Part shown: positions 35,645-44,814 of the stretch, in pieces
Numbering within the stretch: the first letter of the stretch is position 1
Layout of the letters: the number at the start of each line of letters is the position of its first letter
From: Spelaeicoccus albus
GTDB lineage: Bacteria; Actinomycetota; Actinomycetes; Actinomycetales; Brevibacteriaceae
Direction: 5' to 3'
Length of the DNA: 64,000 nt
Assembly (NCBI RefSeq): GCF_013409065.1
Contig: NZ_JACBZP010000001.1
Location: 2,480,001 to 2,544,000 of the forward strand
Program-made: the position numbers and the translations under genes
Notes under the pieces: generated by a model
Seen by the model: the letters and a program-made list of their open reading frames with translations, nothing else
Told to the model about the DNA's origin: nothing
The model's database searches: none

Positions 35645-35794
35645 TATAGTCAGATCGATACTTTCCACTGCCGAGCGGACTCACCCGAAGCGATCCGCGA
35701 CGCCATGGGTGGCGCGTACTCCGCGCTCATCTCGGACCGGGCGCTCTCAATCCGTGGCATTCGGCATCCGCAACTGACAGAGAGGCAGCTATGA
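35642..35794 (+). pseudogene. Possible remnant of a TetR-family gene (C-terminal part only)
   Basis: The frame that ends at TGA 35792-35794 reads DSPEAIRDAMGGAYSALISDRALSIRG, which resembles the last helices of TetR C-terminal domains. Its stop overlaps the NmrA start by 4 bases, as for a translationally coupled upstream gene. No start codon or helix-turn-helix remains; the operator lies where the gene should begin. An internal deletion of a tetR-nmrA operon would explain this. The homology is by eye and weak. Confidence 0.4.
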
Positions 35795-36648
35795 GTTCAG
35801 CACCCGAGATCCTTGTCGTTGGCGCGACGGGCGCCACCGGCCGGGCAACAGGCACCGCCTTGGCGCAGCGCGGCGTCCACTACCGCGCCTTGTCGCGCGA
35901 CCCGTCCCGAGTCGACGGCCGGTTCGCCGTCCCTGTTGCGGGCGACCTCGACGACCCCGAGCGTATTCGCGACGTGTTCGGCGGCGTGCGTGCCGCGTAT
36001 CTGGTCACGCCGTCGACCGAAACCGCAGAATTACAGCAAATGCGCTTTATCGAGCTCGCTGCAAAGGCGGGTGTCGGGCACATCGTGCTGCTCTCGCAAC
36101 TCGGCGCACGCCGTGACTCACCCGTGCGATTCCTGCGCTATCACGCAGTGGTCGAGCAATTCGCGCAGGAGAGCGGGATCGGGCTGACAGCGCTTCGCCC
36201 GAACCTGTTCATGCAAGGTCTCCTCGCATTGGCGGGCCCTATTCGGCAATACGGCGTGTTGGGGGCGCCCATCGGCGATGCACGAGTGAGCGTCATCGAC
36301 GTTCGAGACATCGGCGAGATCGCAGCCCTGGCGTTGACGTCGGCGGAGCCGTTCGGCGTGCAAACGCTCACGGGGCCGGAAGCGCTCACGCACGCCCAGC
36401 TGGCCCACGAGCTCGGTGTCGCAACCGGCCGCGACATCCGGTTCGACGACGTGCTGCCGGAGAGATTCGCCGAGATGCTCAAGGGTGTCCTTCCGCCGTG
36501 GCAAGTCGACGGGTTGCTCGAGGATTACGCTCACTATGCCCGCGGCGAGGCCGCGGAAGTCTCGAAGGCCGTGCCGAAGCTCTTGGGGCGCCCGGCCCGC
36601 GACTTTCGGCCGTTTGCTGCCGAGCATGCGAAAGTCTTTGCCCAGTGA
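35791..36648 (+). CDS. NmrA-like NAD(P)-binding protein (atypical SDR)
   Basis: The 285-residue protein has the Rossmann motif ILVVGATGATGRATGTAL (residues 7-24), YLVTPSTE, GHIVLLSQLGARRDSPVRFLRYHAVVEQFAQESGIGLTALRPNLFMQ and a C-terminal NmrA region. Catalytic Tyr-Lys of classical SDRs are not in place, as usual for NmrA/azoreductase-like proteins. The ATG at 35791 follows GAGAGGC by 5 bases. Confidence 0.88.
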   Translation: MSSAPEILVVGATGATGRATGTALAQRGVHYRALSRDPSRVDGRFAVPVAGDLDDPERIRDVFGGVRAAYLVTPSTETAELQQMRFIELAAKAGVGHIVLLSQLGARRDSPVRFLRYHAVVEQFAQESGIGLTALRPNLFMQGLLALAGPIRQYGVLGAPIGDARVSVIDVRDIGEIAALALTSAEPFGVQTLTGPEALTHAQLAHELGVATGRDIRFDDVLPERFAEMLKGVLPPWQVDGLLEDYAHYARGEAAEVSKAVPKLLGRPARDFRPFAAEHAKVFAQ

Positions 36649-36928
36649 TGGTCGGCGGCCGGCGAGTGTCTCGTTTGCTTTGTGGACCGCATGCTCGACG
36701 AATTCGGATGCGACAACACGCTCCGTTTCGCACTTCGATTCCGGGATCAAGTCGCCCCTCGTGCTCCTGCGCTTGGGAGTTCGACGCGGGTCGATTCAAC
36801 CCTGTGGCAATTGGGACAGCAGCAACAGTATGCGCTGGTGATCTCTCGCCATCAAACGTTGGTCCGCGCTCGTCGCAGCATCCGCGAGCATTGAGGGTTA
36901 GGGAAGCGCGACGTAGTAGTGTTCGACC

Positions 36929-37504
36929 ATGCATCGTGATGCGCGCTTGCAAGTCATAGCCGGACCAATGTTTGCCGGGAAGTCCGAGGAGCTGCTGCGG
37001 CGGGTTCGCCGCGCGCAACTGGCCGGCCTTGCCGTGGAAGTCGTCAATCACGCGCTCGACGAACGGCACGGCACGTACGAAGTCACGTCGCATGCCGGAC
37101 TCAGCATTCCGTCCCACTCGTTGCCCGACGTCGAGTCGATTCGCGGTCTTGTTGCGGGCCGGGACGTGGATTTGCTTGCCGTCGATGAGGCGCAATTCTT
37201 TGGCTCGGACCTCGTTGCCGCAGTTGACGAGTTTGTGATGTCCGGCACGACGGTGGTGGTGGCCGGGCTGTGCGTCACCTTCGACGGTCGCCCGTTCGAA
37301 CCACTCCCGTCACTGATAGCCTTGGCCGAAGACGTCGTCAAGCTCACCGCGGTCTGTGCGGTGTGCGGCGCGGATGCCGTATTCCACCAGCGCCGGCCGC
37401 AAGCTGACAATGCCGGCGACGCCCGTGCCGCTTGCGCCCAATATGTCGGCGGAAGCGAAAGTTATCAAGCCCTGTGCCGGCGGCATTTCCGGCAAAGCGA
37501 ATGA
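36929..37504 (+). CDS. tdk: Thymidine kinase (type II)
   Basis: The 191-residue protein has P-loop GPMFAGKSEE (12-21), catalytic DEAQFF (Glu87), the lasso segment YVGGSESYQALCRRHF and four zinc ligands Cys143, Cys146, Cys183 and His186. It phosphorylates thymidine for salvage. The 280 bases upstream (36649-36928) hold no recognisable gene; short frames there have no family resemblance. Confidence 0.95.
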   Translation: MHRDARLQVIAGPMFAGKSEELLRRVRRAQLAGLAVEVVNHALDERHGTYEVTSHAGLSIPSHSLPDVESIRGLVAGRDVDLLAVDEAQFFGSDLVAAVDEFVMSGTTVVVAGLCVTFDGRPFEPLPSLIALAEDVVKLTAVCAVCGADAVFHQRRPQADNAGDARAACAQYVGGSESYQALCRRHFRQSE

Positions 37505-37520
37505 GCTGTCGGTCGAGCGC

Positions 37521-38174
37521 ATGAGCCGCGAGAGTCCCTGCGCCCGGCATCGTCGTCCACGTACCGGCAGCGCATGGCGAATTCGCGCGGGACGTTGGTG
37601 GGGTGAATTCGTCGGCCCTGAGGCGACACCGACCAACGACGTGCTGACGGCCGCGACCGCGTTGTTTGGTGCGGCCGTGGCGCCGGCGATCGTTCGGCGT
37701 CGGGGTGGAACGCGTCTGGGAGCGCTGATCGCGGTCGGCCTGGCCGGAGACCTCGTCGGTGGCGCCTATGTCAATAACACCCGGGCATGCGCTCGGTGGT
37801 ACGAACGGCCCGGTCAGGGGGTGACCGAGCACCTCATATTCGCTGCGCTGCACGTGCATCCGGCAGTAGTGGCGTGGATGGACCGGGACGCTGCGAAGCG
37901 CATTCCGGGGCCCTGGTGGGCGCTTGCGCACTATTCCTACATGCTCGGGTCCGCGGCGGCCATTCAACGCTATCGTTCTCGCCGTCGAACTCTCGGCGTT
38001 ATTCTCACAATTGGCGGAATCGCCCTTGACCGGGCAATCGGTTCGTCGCATACTGCTCCGTGGCTGGCCTGGACCTACTATCCGAAACTGTTGTTGGGCC
38101 ACGCGGCAGCGGCCGCGTGGAGCGACGACGATTTGGCTGTCGACGATGTCCGGCTCAGTTCTCGGGAATCCTGA
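37521..38174 (+). CDS. Polytopic membrane protein of unknown function
   Basis: The 217-residue protein has a basic N-terminus (about 25 residues rich in Arg) and five to six hydrophobic segments, among them VLTAATALFGAAVAPAIV and LGVILTIGGIALDRAIG. Notable are WYERPGQG and ALHVHPAVVAW. I do not recognise a family. The start at 37521 is the first Met outside tdk; the true start may lie at a later codon. It follows tdk by 16 bases. Confidence 0.6.
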   Translation: MSRESPCARHRRPRTGSAWRIRAGRWWGEFVGPEATPTNDVLTAATALFGAAVAPAIVRRRGGTRLGALIAVGLAGDLVGGAYVNNTRACARWYERPGQGVTEHLIFAALHVHPAVVAWMDRDAAKRIPGPWWALAHYSYMLGSAAAIQRYRSRRRTLGVILTIGGIALDRAIGSSHTAPWLAWTYYPKLLLGHAAAAAWSDDDLAVDDVRLSSRES

Positions 38175-38177
38175 TAC

Positions 38178-38402
38178 ATGGGCATCGCCAATTCGATTAT
38201 CGTCTTGGCCTTCGGCTCCGCCGTGATCGGCTGTGCGCTGGCCGCGGCGCTGGCATTCGGAATCGGCGGGCGTCATGCCGCCGGCAGCGTGCTTGCCGAA
38301 AAGGAATCGACGAACGAGACTAAACACGGAATAGTTCCTACAGGGTGTCGGGGGACGAAACTGCCTGACACCTCAGCCGCGTCAACCATTGGGATGGAAT
38401 GA
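38178..38402 (+). pseudogene. Fragment resembling the last TM repeat of a mechanosensitive-channel-like (TM_helix) protein
   Basis: The first 45 of 74 codons encode ANSIIVLAFGSAVIGCALAAALAFGIGGRHAAG. This resembles the ALALAFGLGGRDAA segment that ends the conserved TM-helix repeat of small MscS-like proteins, where it is normally preceded by about 150 residues. Those are absent, and the following 30 residues are unrelated. It is either a truncated remnant or a small membrane protein. It lies 3 bases after the previous gene, and its stop is directly followed by the start of the aldo/keto reductase gene. Confidence 0.5.
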
Positions 38403-39335
38403 ATGAAGACCTTTACCTTGCCGGGTACCGAGATCACCGTGCCGAACGTCGTCCTCGGGTTGATGCGTATTGCTGAGAAAACGGACGACGAGGTGCGCGA
38501 GCTCGTGCGGACGGCACGCGAGGCCGGTATCGACTTCGTCGACCATGCCGATGTCTACGGCGGATCGTTGCACGCCTGTGAACGCCGGTTCAGCGAAGCC
38601 CTCGCGCTTACCCCGGCCGAGCGCGAAAAGTTCACAATTCAAACGAAATGCGGCATCGTGCCGGACGGACCGTACTTTGATTTCTCGTATGAGCACATCA
38701 TCGAATCGGTCAACGGCTCGCTCGATGCATTGGGAACCGACTACATCGACATCCTCTTGCTGCATCGTCCGGACGCGCTTGTCGAGCCGGACGACGTCGC
38801 GCGGGCATTCGACGAATTGCACGCCGCCGGAAAAGTGCGCTCGTTCGGCGTCTCGAACCACACGCCGATGCAGCTCGAACTGTTGAAGAAGAGCGTGCGC
38901 CAGCCGCTCGTCGCCAACCAGCTTCAGCTGTCGATTACGCACGCGCCGATGATCGCCCAGGGGCTCGCGGCAAATATGGGCGACGAGCCGCAGTCGGTGA
39001 TGCGTGACGGGGGAATCGTCGACTACTGCCGCCTGAACGACATCACAGTCCAAGCATGGTCGCCATTCCAGGCGCGATTCTTCAACGGCGTGTTCCTCGG
39101 CTCGGCGGACTATCCCGAGCTCAACGCCGCGGTCGACCGCTTGGCTGCGAAATACGACGTGCCTGCCATTGCGATCGCGACCGCGTGGATCACCAGGCAT
39201 CCGGCCCGGATGCAGGTGGTGCTCGGGACGACGACGCCGTCCCGAGTCGCGGGGGCCGCGCAAGGTTCGGAGATTCCGCTCACGCATGCCGAGTGGTACG
39301 AACTGGTCCGGGCGGCCGGTCACCGTATTCCCTGA
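38403..39335 (+). CDS. Aldo/keto reductase (YdhF-like)
   Basis: The 310-residue protein has the AKR barrel with catalytic residues Asp/Tyr in GIDFVDHADVYGG, Lys in TKCGIVP and His in IDILLLHRPD, plus FGVSNHTPMQLELL and the C-terminal cofactor loop VVLGTTTPSRV. It reduces carbonyls with NADPH; the substrate is not known. The start directly follows the stop of the preceding small gene. Confidence 0.93.
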   Translation: MKTFTLPGTEITVPNVVLGLMRIAEKTDDEVRELVRTAREAGIDFVDHADVYGGSLHACERRFSEALALTPAEREKFTIQTKCGIVPDGPYFDFSYEHIIESVNGSLDALGTDYIDILLLHRPDALVEPDDVARAFDELHAAGKVRSFGVSNHTPMQLELLKKSVRQPLVANQLQLSITHAPMIAQGLAANMGDEPQSVMRDGGIVDYCRLNDITVQAWSPFQARFFNGVFLGSADYPELNAAVDRLAAKYDVPAIAIATAWITRHPARMQVVLGTTTPSRVAGAAQGSEIPLTHAEWYELVRAAGHRIP

Positions 39336-39380
39336 GCATCGCATGCTGAGCCGGGCGGCTGAGAGTTCCCGGCGGCCGAA

Positions 39381-39878
39381 TCAATCAGGACGGCGCCGGC
39401 CGCCGGCACTCGTTCGGTTGAGGCGCGACGAGAGATGGTGCGTCAGCGGCACGCCGACTGCCGCCATGGCGAATTCGACCGCGAGGCGGTCGCCGTCCAG
39501 GACGTACGTGCGGCGGGTTTGCTCGACGTGCTTGGCCGTCGCGGAATTGTCGACGCGCGAGACTAGGGTGATTGTCAGCCCGGAGCCGGTGAATTCCAGA
39601 TCGCCTTCGGCAAGTTCGGTCTGGCCGGTCGGCTGAGCAAGGATGAACTCGATACTCTCAGTTGCCGGCAGTCGGAGGAAACCCGTCTCGGTGTGCAAGG
39701 GTGAGCCCTCCGGTGACCAGGTGCGTTGCCGATACGCCAGGAAGGGCTTGCCGATGTTCTCGAACGTGAGTTCTTCGGTGTAGTCGAACGACGAAATCGT
39801 CGGATATTCACCGTGCCCGGTTCCCTGCCACGTGCCGATCAGGCCGGCAATCGGTTCAAGATTCGCGTGAAGCTGCAT
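39381..39878 (-). CDS. Nitrobindin-like heme/FABP-family protein (DUF1794)
   Basis: The 165-residue protein has the nitrobindin signature GTWQGTGHGEYP at residues 15-26, YTEELTF and the proximal His region VPLTHHLSSRL near residue 150. In mycobacterial and plant nitrobindins this His binds ferric heme and the protein isomerises peroxynitrite. The C-terminal NRTSAGGRRRPD is a polar tail. Confidence 0.88.
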   Translation of the reverse strand: MQLHANLEPIAGLIGTWQGTGHGEYPTISSFDYTEELTFENIGKPFLAYRQRTWSPEGSPLHTETGFLRLPATESIEFILAQPTGQTELAEGDLEFTGSGLTITLVSRVDNSATAKHVEQTRRTYVLDGDRLAVEFAMAAVGVPLTHHLSSRLNRTSAGGRRRPD

Positions 39879-39929
39879 GAGTAGAGCCTATGCCCGGCGG
39901 CTTTGTCGACGCGGCGGTCCGTCCCCTGG

Positions 39930-40532
39930 TCAAGCGTGAGCAAGCAGGGCGATGGCCGCGATCAGGAAAAACACCGAGATTGCGGCGATGAATACGCGCT
40001 CGGCCAGCCCAAAGTAGCGTCGCAGGGTGGGGACGACGAGCGCGGCGATCAAGGCGATCAGGGAAATCAGTGCGATCCAGTGCAAAGCCACTGCCGCCGA
40101 TCCGGAAATGCCGCCCCACGACGTCGCCATATACCGTGATGTGTCTCCGGTGAGGCTGTAGGCGATTGCAAACCAAGCGATAGCCAGCACGTAATGCAGA
40201 ATTCCGCGAGGAGTGCGCTTTGCGCCTGCGAGGTCGGTCGGCACGAACGGCAATACGGCGAAGATGATCGCCAGCGTGAGAAGCAGGGCCGTCGCCGTGC
40301 CGTGGTACTCCCATGACGGCAACACGACGGAAACGGCTGCGGCAAGTGACAGCCAGGTGAGGACGGTCGTCCAGGTCATGGCCGTGGACAGATGCCGGGT
40401 TGGGCCGACGGCGTAGTCGCTGACCGCGTGCGTGAGCGGGTTGTATGCGCTTGGCACGACGTGCAATGCGGCGAAGAGGAATAGGCGGGCGGCTGCTGAC
40501 GCGATTGCCAGTACGCAAATGAATGTGATCAT
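39930..40532 (-). CDS. DUF998 family membrane protein
   Basis: The 200-residue protein has six transmembrane segments, with the conserved HAVSDYAVGPTRHL near residue 35 and PFVPTDLAGAKRTPRGILHYVLAI in the centre, as in DUF998 proteins. Function unknown. Its start overlaps the stop of the MarR gene by 4 bases, so it is co-translated with and probably controlled by that regulator. Confidence 0.82.
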   Translation of the reverse strand: MITFICVLAIASAAARLFLFAALHVVPSAYNPLTHAVSDYAVGPTRHLSTAMTWTTVLTWLSLAAAVSVVLPSWEYHGTATALLLTLAIIFAVLPFVPTDLAGAKRTPRGILHYVLAIAWFAIAYSLTGDTSRYMATSWGGISGSAAVALHWIALISLIALIAALVVPTLRRYFGLAERVFIAAISVFFLIAAIALLAHA

Positions 40533-40969
40533 GAGTTGGCGACTTTCTTGTCGGAGACGGGAGGGGCGAGTACTGCGTCGTGGATTGATCGAATGGTGTG
40601 GGCGAAGGCGGTTGGTTCAATTCCAAGCTCGCGGACCGTGTCGTCGAGGGTGGTGCCGAGGGCCTTGCTGCTGCGCACTCGAAGAGCGCGGCCGTCGTCG
40701 GTCGCTTCGAGGCGGCGCACATGCCCCGAGCCGGCGGCCGACGTGTCGACGATGAGCCCGTCCGCAAGCAGCCGCTTGACGATTCCGCTGGCCGCCGCTT
40801 CGGTGACGAGAAGCGCTCGTGACAGATCGCGCCCGGTGACGCCGGGGTGTTCGTCGACGATTACGAGGGCGACGTATCGCCGATAGGAGATACCCAACGG
40901 CTGAAGCAGGGTTTCTGCCTGCTTGTCGAGCGTGAGCACCAAATCGTGCAGTTCATATGCCAGATCCAT
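40529..40969 (-). CDS. MarR-family transcriptional regulator
   Basis: The 146-residue protein has the winged-helix region HPGVTGRDLSRALLVTEAAASGIVKRLLADGLIVDTSAAGSGHVRRLEATDDGRAL of MarR proteins. It is the first gene of a two-gene operon with DUF998. Autoregulation is suggested by the palindrome in the promoter spacer just upstream. Confidence 0.88.
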   Translation of the reverse strand: MDLAYELHDLVLTLDKQAETLLQPLGISYRRYVALVIVDEHPGVTGRDLSRALLVTEAAASGIVKRLLADGLIVDTSAAGSGHVRRLEATDDGRALRVRSSKALGTTLDDTVRELGIEPTAFAHTIRSIHDAVLAPPVSDKKVANS

Positions 40970-40975
40970 ATGAGT

Positions 40976-41004
40976 AAATTAAGACCTTAAGTTAATATTG
41001 TCAA
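40976..41004 (-). promoter_or_regulatory. Strong promoter with MarR operator
   Basis: On the minus strand TTGACA (40999-41004) and TAATTT (40976-40981) are exactly 17 bases apart, 6 bases before the ATG at 40969. The palindrome TTAAGACCTTAA (40979-40990) lies between and across the -10. The very short leader would make the mRNA leaderless or nearly so. Confidence 0.78.
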
Positions 41005-41053
41005 GCGATAAATCGGATGAGAATCGGTGTGCCCTTCGTCTACCCTCGGACAC

Positions 41054-41815
41054 ATGCCCGACGCCGAGTTCGACAACCCGCGCCTAGCGGCTATTTATGA
41101 TCCGCTCGACCCGGATCGGAGCGACCTCGACGTATATGCGGCCATCGCCGGTGAATTCGGAGCGCACAGCGTTCTCGACGTCGGGTGCGGAACCGGAACG
41201 TTCGCATGCCTGTTGGCCGGACGCGGCATCGACGTCGTCGCGGTCGATCCTGCGGCCGCATCCCTCGAGGTCGCGCGGGGCAAACCCGGGGCGGACCGGA
41301 TCACCTGGATCCACGGTGACGCCACGTCATTGCCGCCGCTGGAGGTGGATCTGGCCACTATGACAGCGAACGTCGCGCAGGTCTTTCTCACCGACTCCGG
41401 ATTCGCTGCCGCCCTTCGCGGCATTCGCGAAGCATTGCGGCCCGGCGGTCATCTTGTCTTCGAGATACGCGATCCGCAGCGACGGGCATGGCTCGACTGG
41501 ACCAGGGCCTCGACGCACGAAATCACTGAGATTTCGGGAGTTGGAATAGTCGAGACCTGGATCGACGTCACGAAGGTCGACGGCGAGTTCGTAACTTTCC
41601 GGAGCACTAACGTCTTTGACGAGGACGGCGCTGAAATTGTCTCCGATTCCACGTTGCGGTTCCGCAGCAAGGATGAGGTGACTGCTCATTTGCGGCAAGC
41701 CGGCTACACGGTGACGGACGTGCGGGACGCCCCCGATCGCCCGGGGCGCGAATTCGTGTTCATCGCCTGCCGCGACGACGGAAATTCCGATGCGGATGCG
41801 AGTGCCGACGCGTAA
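41054..41815 (+). CDS. SAM-dependent methyltransferase (class I)
   Basis: The 253-residue protein has motif I HSVLDVGCGTGTFACLLAGRG (residues 38-58), the acidic motif II VVAVDPAAASLEVARG, motif III GDATSLPPLEVDLATMTANV and LRPGGHLVFEIRDP. Target unknown. The ATG at 41054 starts the recognisable domain. DinB follows after 9 bases, so the two form an operon. Confidence 0.88.
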   Translation: MPDAEFDNPRLAAIYDPLDPDRSDLDVYAAIAGEFGAHSVLDVGCGTGTFACLLAGRGIDVVAVDPAAASLEVARGKPGADRITWIHGDATSLPPLEVDLATMTANVAQVFLTDSGFAAALRGIREALRPGGHLVFEIRDPQRRAWLDWTRASTHEITEISGVGIVETWIDVTKVDGEFVTFRSTNVFDEDGAEIVSDSTLRFRSKDEVTAHLRQAGYTVTDVRDAPDRPGREFVFIACRDDGNSDADASADA

Positions 41816-41824
41816 GCTCCCAGC

Positions 41825-42403
41825 ATGCACACCCCCAAAGAAGTGTTCCGAATGTATCTCCAGTCCCATCGTGAAGCCCTGATATGGAAGCTCGACGGGT
41901 TGGGGGAGCGTGATATGCGCCGGCCGGTCACGCCCACGGGGACGAACCTGCTTGGGCTCGTCAAACACGTGGCATCCACCGAAGCGGGCTATCTGGGCGA
42001 TGTGTTCGGCAGTCCTTTTCCCGAGCCACTGCCGTGGATGGAAGAATCGGCGGAAGACAACGCCGACATGTGGGCAACCGCCGACGAGCCCGCCGAAGCA
42101 GTAATCGGCCTCTATCGCCGCGTATGGACCCATTCCGATGCGACGATTGATCGGCTCGGCCTGACGGCGGAGGGCAGCGTGCCGTGGTGGCCGGCGGAGC
42201 GGCGGACTGTCACGCTACAACAGATCCTGGTGCACGTGATCGCCGAGACCGCACGCCACGCGGGGCATGCCGACATCGTGCGCGAGAGCATTGACGGGCA
42301 GATCGGCCTACGCCACGGCAATGAAAATCTACCGCCCCTGGACGCCGGCAAATGGCGCGAGTACCGAGCAAAGCTCGAAGCCACGGCCAACTTGTTCGCC
42401 TAG
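41825..42403 (+). CDS. DinB-family protein (DUF664, mycothiol transferase-like)
   Basis: The 192-residue four-helix protein has the three metal-binding His positions of the DinB fold: LVKHVASTEAGYLG, and HVIAETARHAGHADIVRE near residues 137-154. Actinobacterial DUF664/DinB proteins include thiol transferases that use mycothiol, consistent with mshB elsewhere in the window. Confidence 0.87.
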   Translation: MHTPKEVFRMYLQSHREALIWKLDGLGERDMRRPVTPTGTNLLGLVKHVASTEAGYLGDVFGSPFPEPLPWMEESAEDNADMWATADEPAEAVIGLYRRVWTHSDATIDRLGLTAEGSVPWWPAERRTVTLQQILVHVIAETARHAGHADIVRESIDGQIGLRHGNENLPPLDAGKWREYRAKLEATANLFA

Positions 42404-42405
42404 TG

Positions 42406-42436
42406 CGTCGGCGGCGCGATTCGCGCGCCGCCGACG
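42406..42436. terminator. Hairpin between convergent dinB and icd genes
   Basis: A perfect 13-bp stem CGTCGGCGGCGCG (42406-42418) pairs with 42424-42436 around a 5-base loop. No T-tract follows on either side, so it is a stabilising or Rho-assisted bidirectional terminator rather than a classical one. Confidence 0.6.
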
Positions 42437-42447
42437 ACGCCATACGC

Positions 42448-44679
42448 TTAAACCGAGCGGTCGCTCAGTTGGCGGAGCACCTCGTTGAGCTTTGCCGACG
42501 GACGCATGACCGACGACGCCTTCGCATCGTCCGGACGGTAGTATCCGCCCAATTCGACTGACGAACCCTGCACTTCGAGCAGCTCGCCGGTGATCGTGTC
42601 CTCGTGGGTGGCCAGGTCGTCCGCCACCTCGGCGAACGCCGATGCCAGTTCGGCATCCTCTGTCTGCTTGGCCAGCTCCTGGGCCCAGTAGAGCGCCAGA
42701 TAGAAATGACTGCCGCGGTTGTCGATCTCGCCGACCTTGCGGCTCGGTGATTTGTTGTCGTTCAAGAACGTTCCGGTTGCCCGGTCGAGCGCATCGGCAA
42801 GCACTCGAGCACGATCGTTCTTCGTCACCTTGGCCAAGTGTTCGAAACTGCTGGCCAGCGCCAGGAATTCACCGAGGCTGTCCCACCGCAAGTGGTTTTC
42901 GCGCAGCAGCTGCTGCACGTGTTTGGGAGCCGAGCCGCCGGCGCCCGTCTCGAACAGGCCGCCGCCGGCGATGAGCGGCACAATCGAGAGCATCTTGGCG
43001 CTCGTACCGAGTTCGAGAATCGGGAACAGGTCGGTCAGGTAGTCGCGCAGCACATTGCCGGTCACCGAAATGGTGTCGTCGCCGTTCCGGATGCGCTGCA
43101 GCGAGAACGCTGTCGCCTCGGCCGGCGCCATGATTTCGATTTGCAGACCCTCCGTGTCGAGCTCGGACAGGTACTGCTTGACCTTCTTGATGAGGTTGGC
43201 GTCGTGCGCGCGCGTGGAATCCAGCCAGAACACGGCGGGCGCACCGGATTCGCGAGCACGCGCGACGGCGAGCTCGACCCAGTTGCGGACCGGCACGTCC
43301 TTCGTTTGGCAGGCGCGCCAAATGTCTTTCGGCGCGACGGCATGTTCGAGCAAGACGTCTCCGGCACCGTTGACGACCTGCACCGTTCCGGCCGTCTGAA
43401 TCTCGAAAGTCTTGTCGTGGCTTCCGTATTCCTCTGCGGCCTGGGCCATCAGCCCGACATTCGGCACCGAGCCCATCGTCGTGGGATCGAATGCGCCGTT
43501 GGCACGGCAATCGTCGATCGTGGCCTGGTAAATATCGGCGTAGCAGCTGTCCGGGATGACGGCGAGCGTGTCGTGTTGATCGTCGTCCGGGCCCCACATC
43601 TTGCCCGACGACCGGATCATGGCCGGCATTGACGCATCGACGATCACGTCGCTTGGCACGTGCAGATTGGTAATGCCTTCCGCCGAATCGACCATGGCCA
43701 GCTCGGGGCCGCTCTTCAGATCTTCGTCGATGGCTGCCCTGATATTGCCGCGGATCTCGTCCGGAAGGTGTTCGAGACCGTTCAGGATGGAGGCGAGCCC
43801 GTTGGCCGGGTCCAGTCCGGCTTCGGCCAGCTGGTCGCCGTAGGACTCGAAAAGCGTCGGCAGGAACGCCTTGACGACGTGTCCGAAGATGAGCGGGTCG
43901 GAGACCTTCATCATGGTGGCCTTCAAATGCACCGAGAACAGCACGCCTTCTTCTTCGGCGCGAGAGATCTGCGCCCGTACGAATTCATCCAGTGCGTCGG
44001 CACGCAGCACCGTGGCGTCGACTATCTCACCGGCCAGCACCGGGATCGAGTCCTTGAGCACTTTCGTACTGCCGTTTTCCGCGACGAGCTGGATCGTCAA
44101 CGTGTCGTCGGCGTCGATGACTACCGACTTCTCGTTCGACCGGAAGTCATCGGACTCCATATGCGCGACGTTCGTCTTCGAGTTCGGGCTCCAGGCGCCC
44201 ATCGAATGCGGGTGCGAGCGCGCGAATTTTTTGACCGACGCCGGCGCCCGGCGGTCTGAGTTCCCCTGTCGGAGCACGGGGTTGACGGCGCTGCCTTTGA
44301 TCTTTTCGTAGCGTGCGCGCACGTCCTTTTCTTCATCGGAGGACGGGTCGTCCGGGAAGTCCGGGATATCGTAACCGTGGTCTTGCAGCTCGGCGATGGC
44401 CGCCTTGAGCTGGGGGATCGATGCGCTGATGTTGGGTAGCTTGATGATATTGGCTTCCGGATCAGCGGTCAGCTCGCCGAGTTCGGCAAGTGCGTCGCCC
44501 TGCCGCTGCTCGGGCGAGAGCCGATCGTTGAACGCGGCGATGATTCGGCCGGCCAGCGAAATGTCGCGGGTTTCGAAGTCCACTCCGGCGGTCTGCGCAT
44601 ACGCTTCGATGATGGGCAGGAACGAATGGGTCGCCAGCATTGGCGCTTCGTCCGTGTGGGTGTAGATGATCTTTGCCAT
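42448..44679 (-). CDS. icd: Isocitrate dehydrogenase, NADP-dependent, monomeric type
   Basis: The 743-residue protein is the monomeric IDH (family length about 740). It has [48 protein letters not shown] at the N-terminus, [16 protein letters not shown] for substrate binding and [22 protein letters not shown]. It converts isocitrate to 2-oxoglutarate in the TCA cycle. ATG 44679 fits the family N-terminus; the track extension to 44775 does not. GGGA lies about 13 bases upstream. Confidence 0.96.
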   Translation of the reverse strand: MAKIIYTHTDEAPMLATHSFLPIIEAYAQTAGVDFETRDISLAGRIIAAFNDRLSPEQRQGDALAELGELTADPEANIIKLPNISASIPQLKAAIAELQDHGYDIPDFPDDPSSDEEKDVRARYEKIKGSAVNPVLRQGNSDRRAPASVKKFARSHPHSMGAWSPNSKTNVAHMESDDFRSNEKSVVIDADDTLTIQLVAENGSTKVLKDSIPVLAGEIVDATVLRADALDEFVRAQISRAEEEGVLFSVHLKATMMKVSDPLIFGHVVKAFLPTLFESYGDQLAEAGLDPANGLASILNGLEHLPDEIRGNIRAAIDEDLKSGPELAMVDSAEGITNLHVPSDVIVDASMPAMIRSSGKMWGPDDDQHDTLAVIPDSCYADIYQATIDDCRANGAFDPTTMGSVPNVGLMAQAAEEYGSHDKTFEIQTAGTVQVVNGAGDVLLEHAVAPKDIWRACQTKDVPVRNWVELAVARARESGAPAVFWLDSTRAHDANLIKKVKQYLSELDTEGLQIEIMAPAEATAFSLQRIRNGDDTISVTGNVLRDYLTDLFPILELGTSAKMLSIVPLIAGGGLFETGAGGSAPKHVQQLLRENHLRWDSLGEFLALASSFEHLAKVTKNDRARVLADALDRATGTFLNDNKSPSRKVGEIDNRGSHFYLALYWAQELAKQTEDAELASAFAEVADDLATHEDTITGELLEVQGSSVELGGYYRPDDAKASSVMRPSAKLNEVLRQLSDRSV

Positions 44680-44814
44680 GAGTTGGGTGACTCCCTTGAG
44701 ATGGGTGGCATCGTGTGCGTTTGTCTCTATATCAAGATACCTGACCGGACGGGCCTTGAGCGGGGGAGTCCGCACGGCGGACCGGAGCCCTGGACGGCTT
44801 ACGATAAGTCGGAC

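Noticed and set aside
36649-36928. Possible small gene (36682-36894) or tRNA-like piece near 36770
   Set aside because: The frame has no start signal or family likeness, and the GTTCGA-like bases cannot be placed in a complete cloverleaf.
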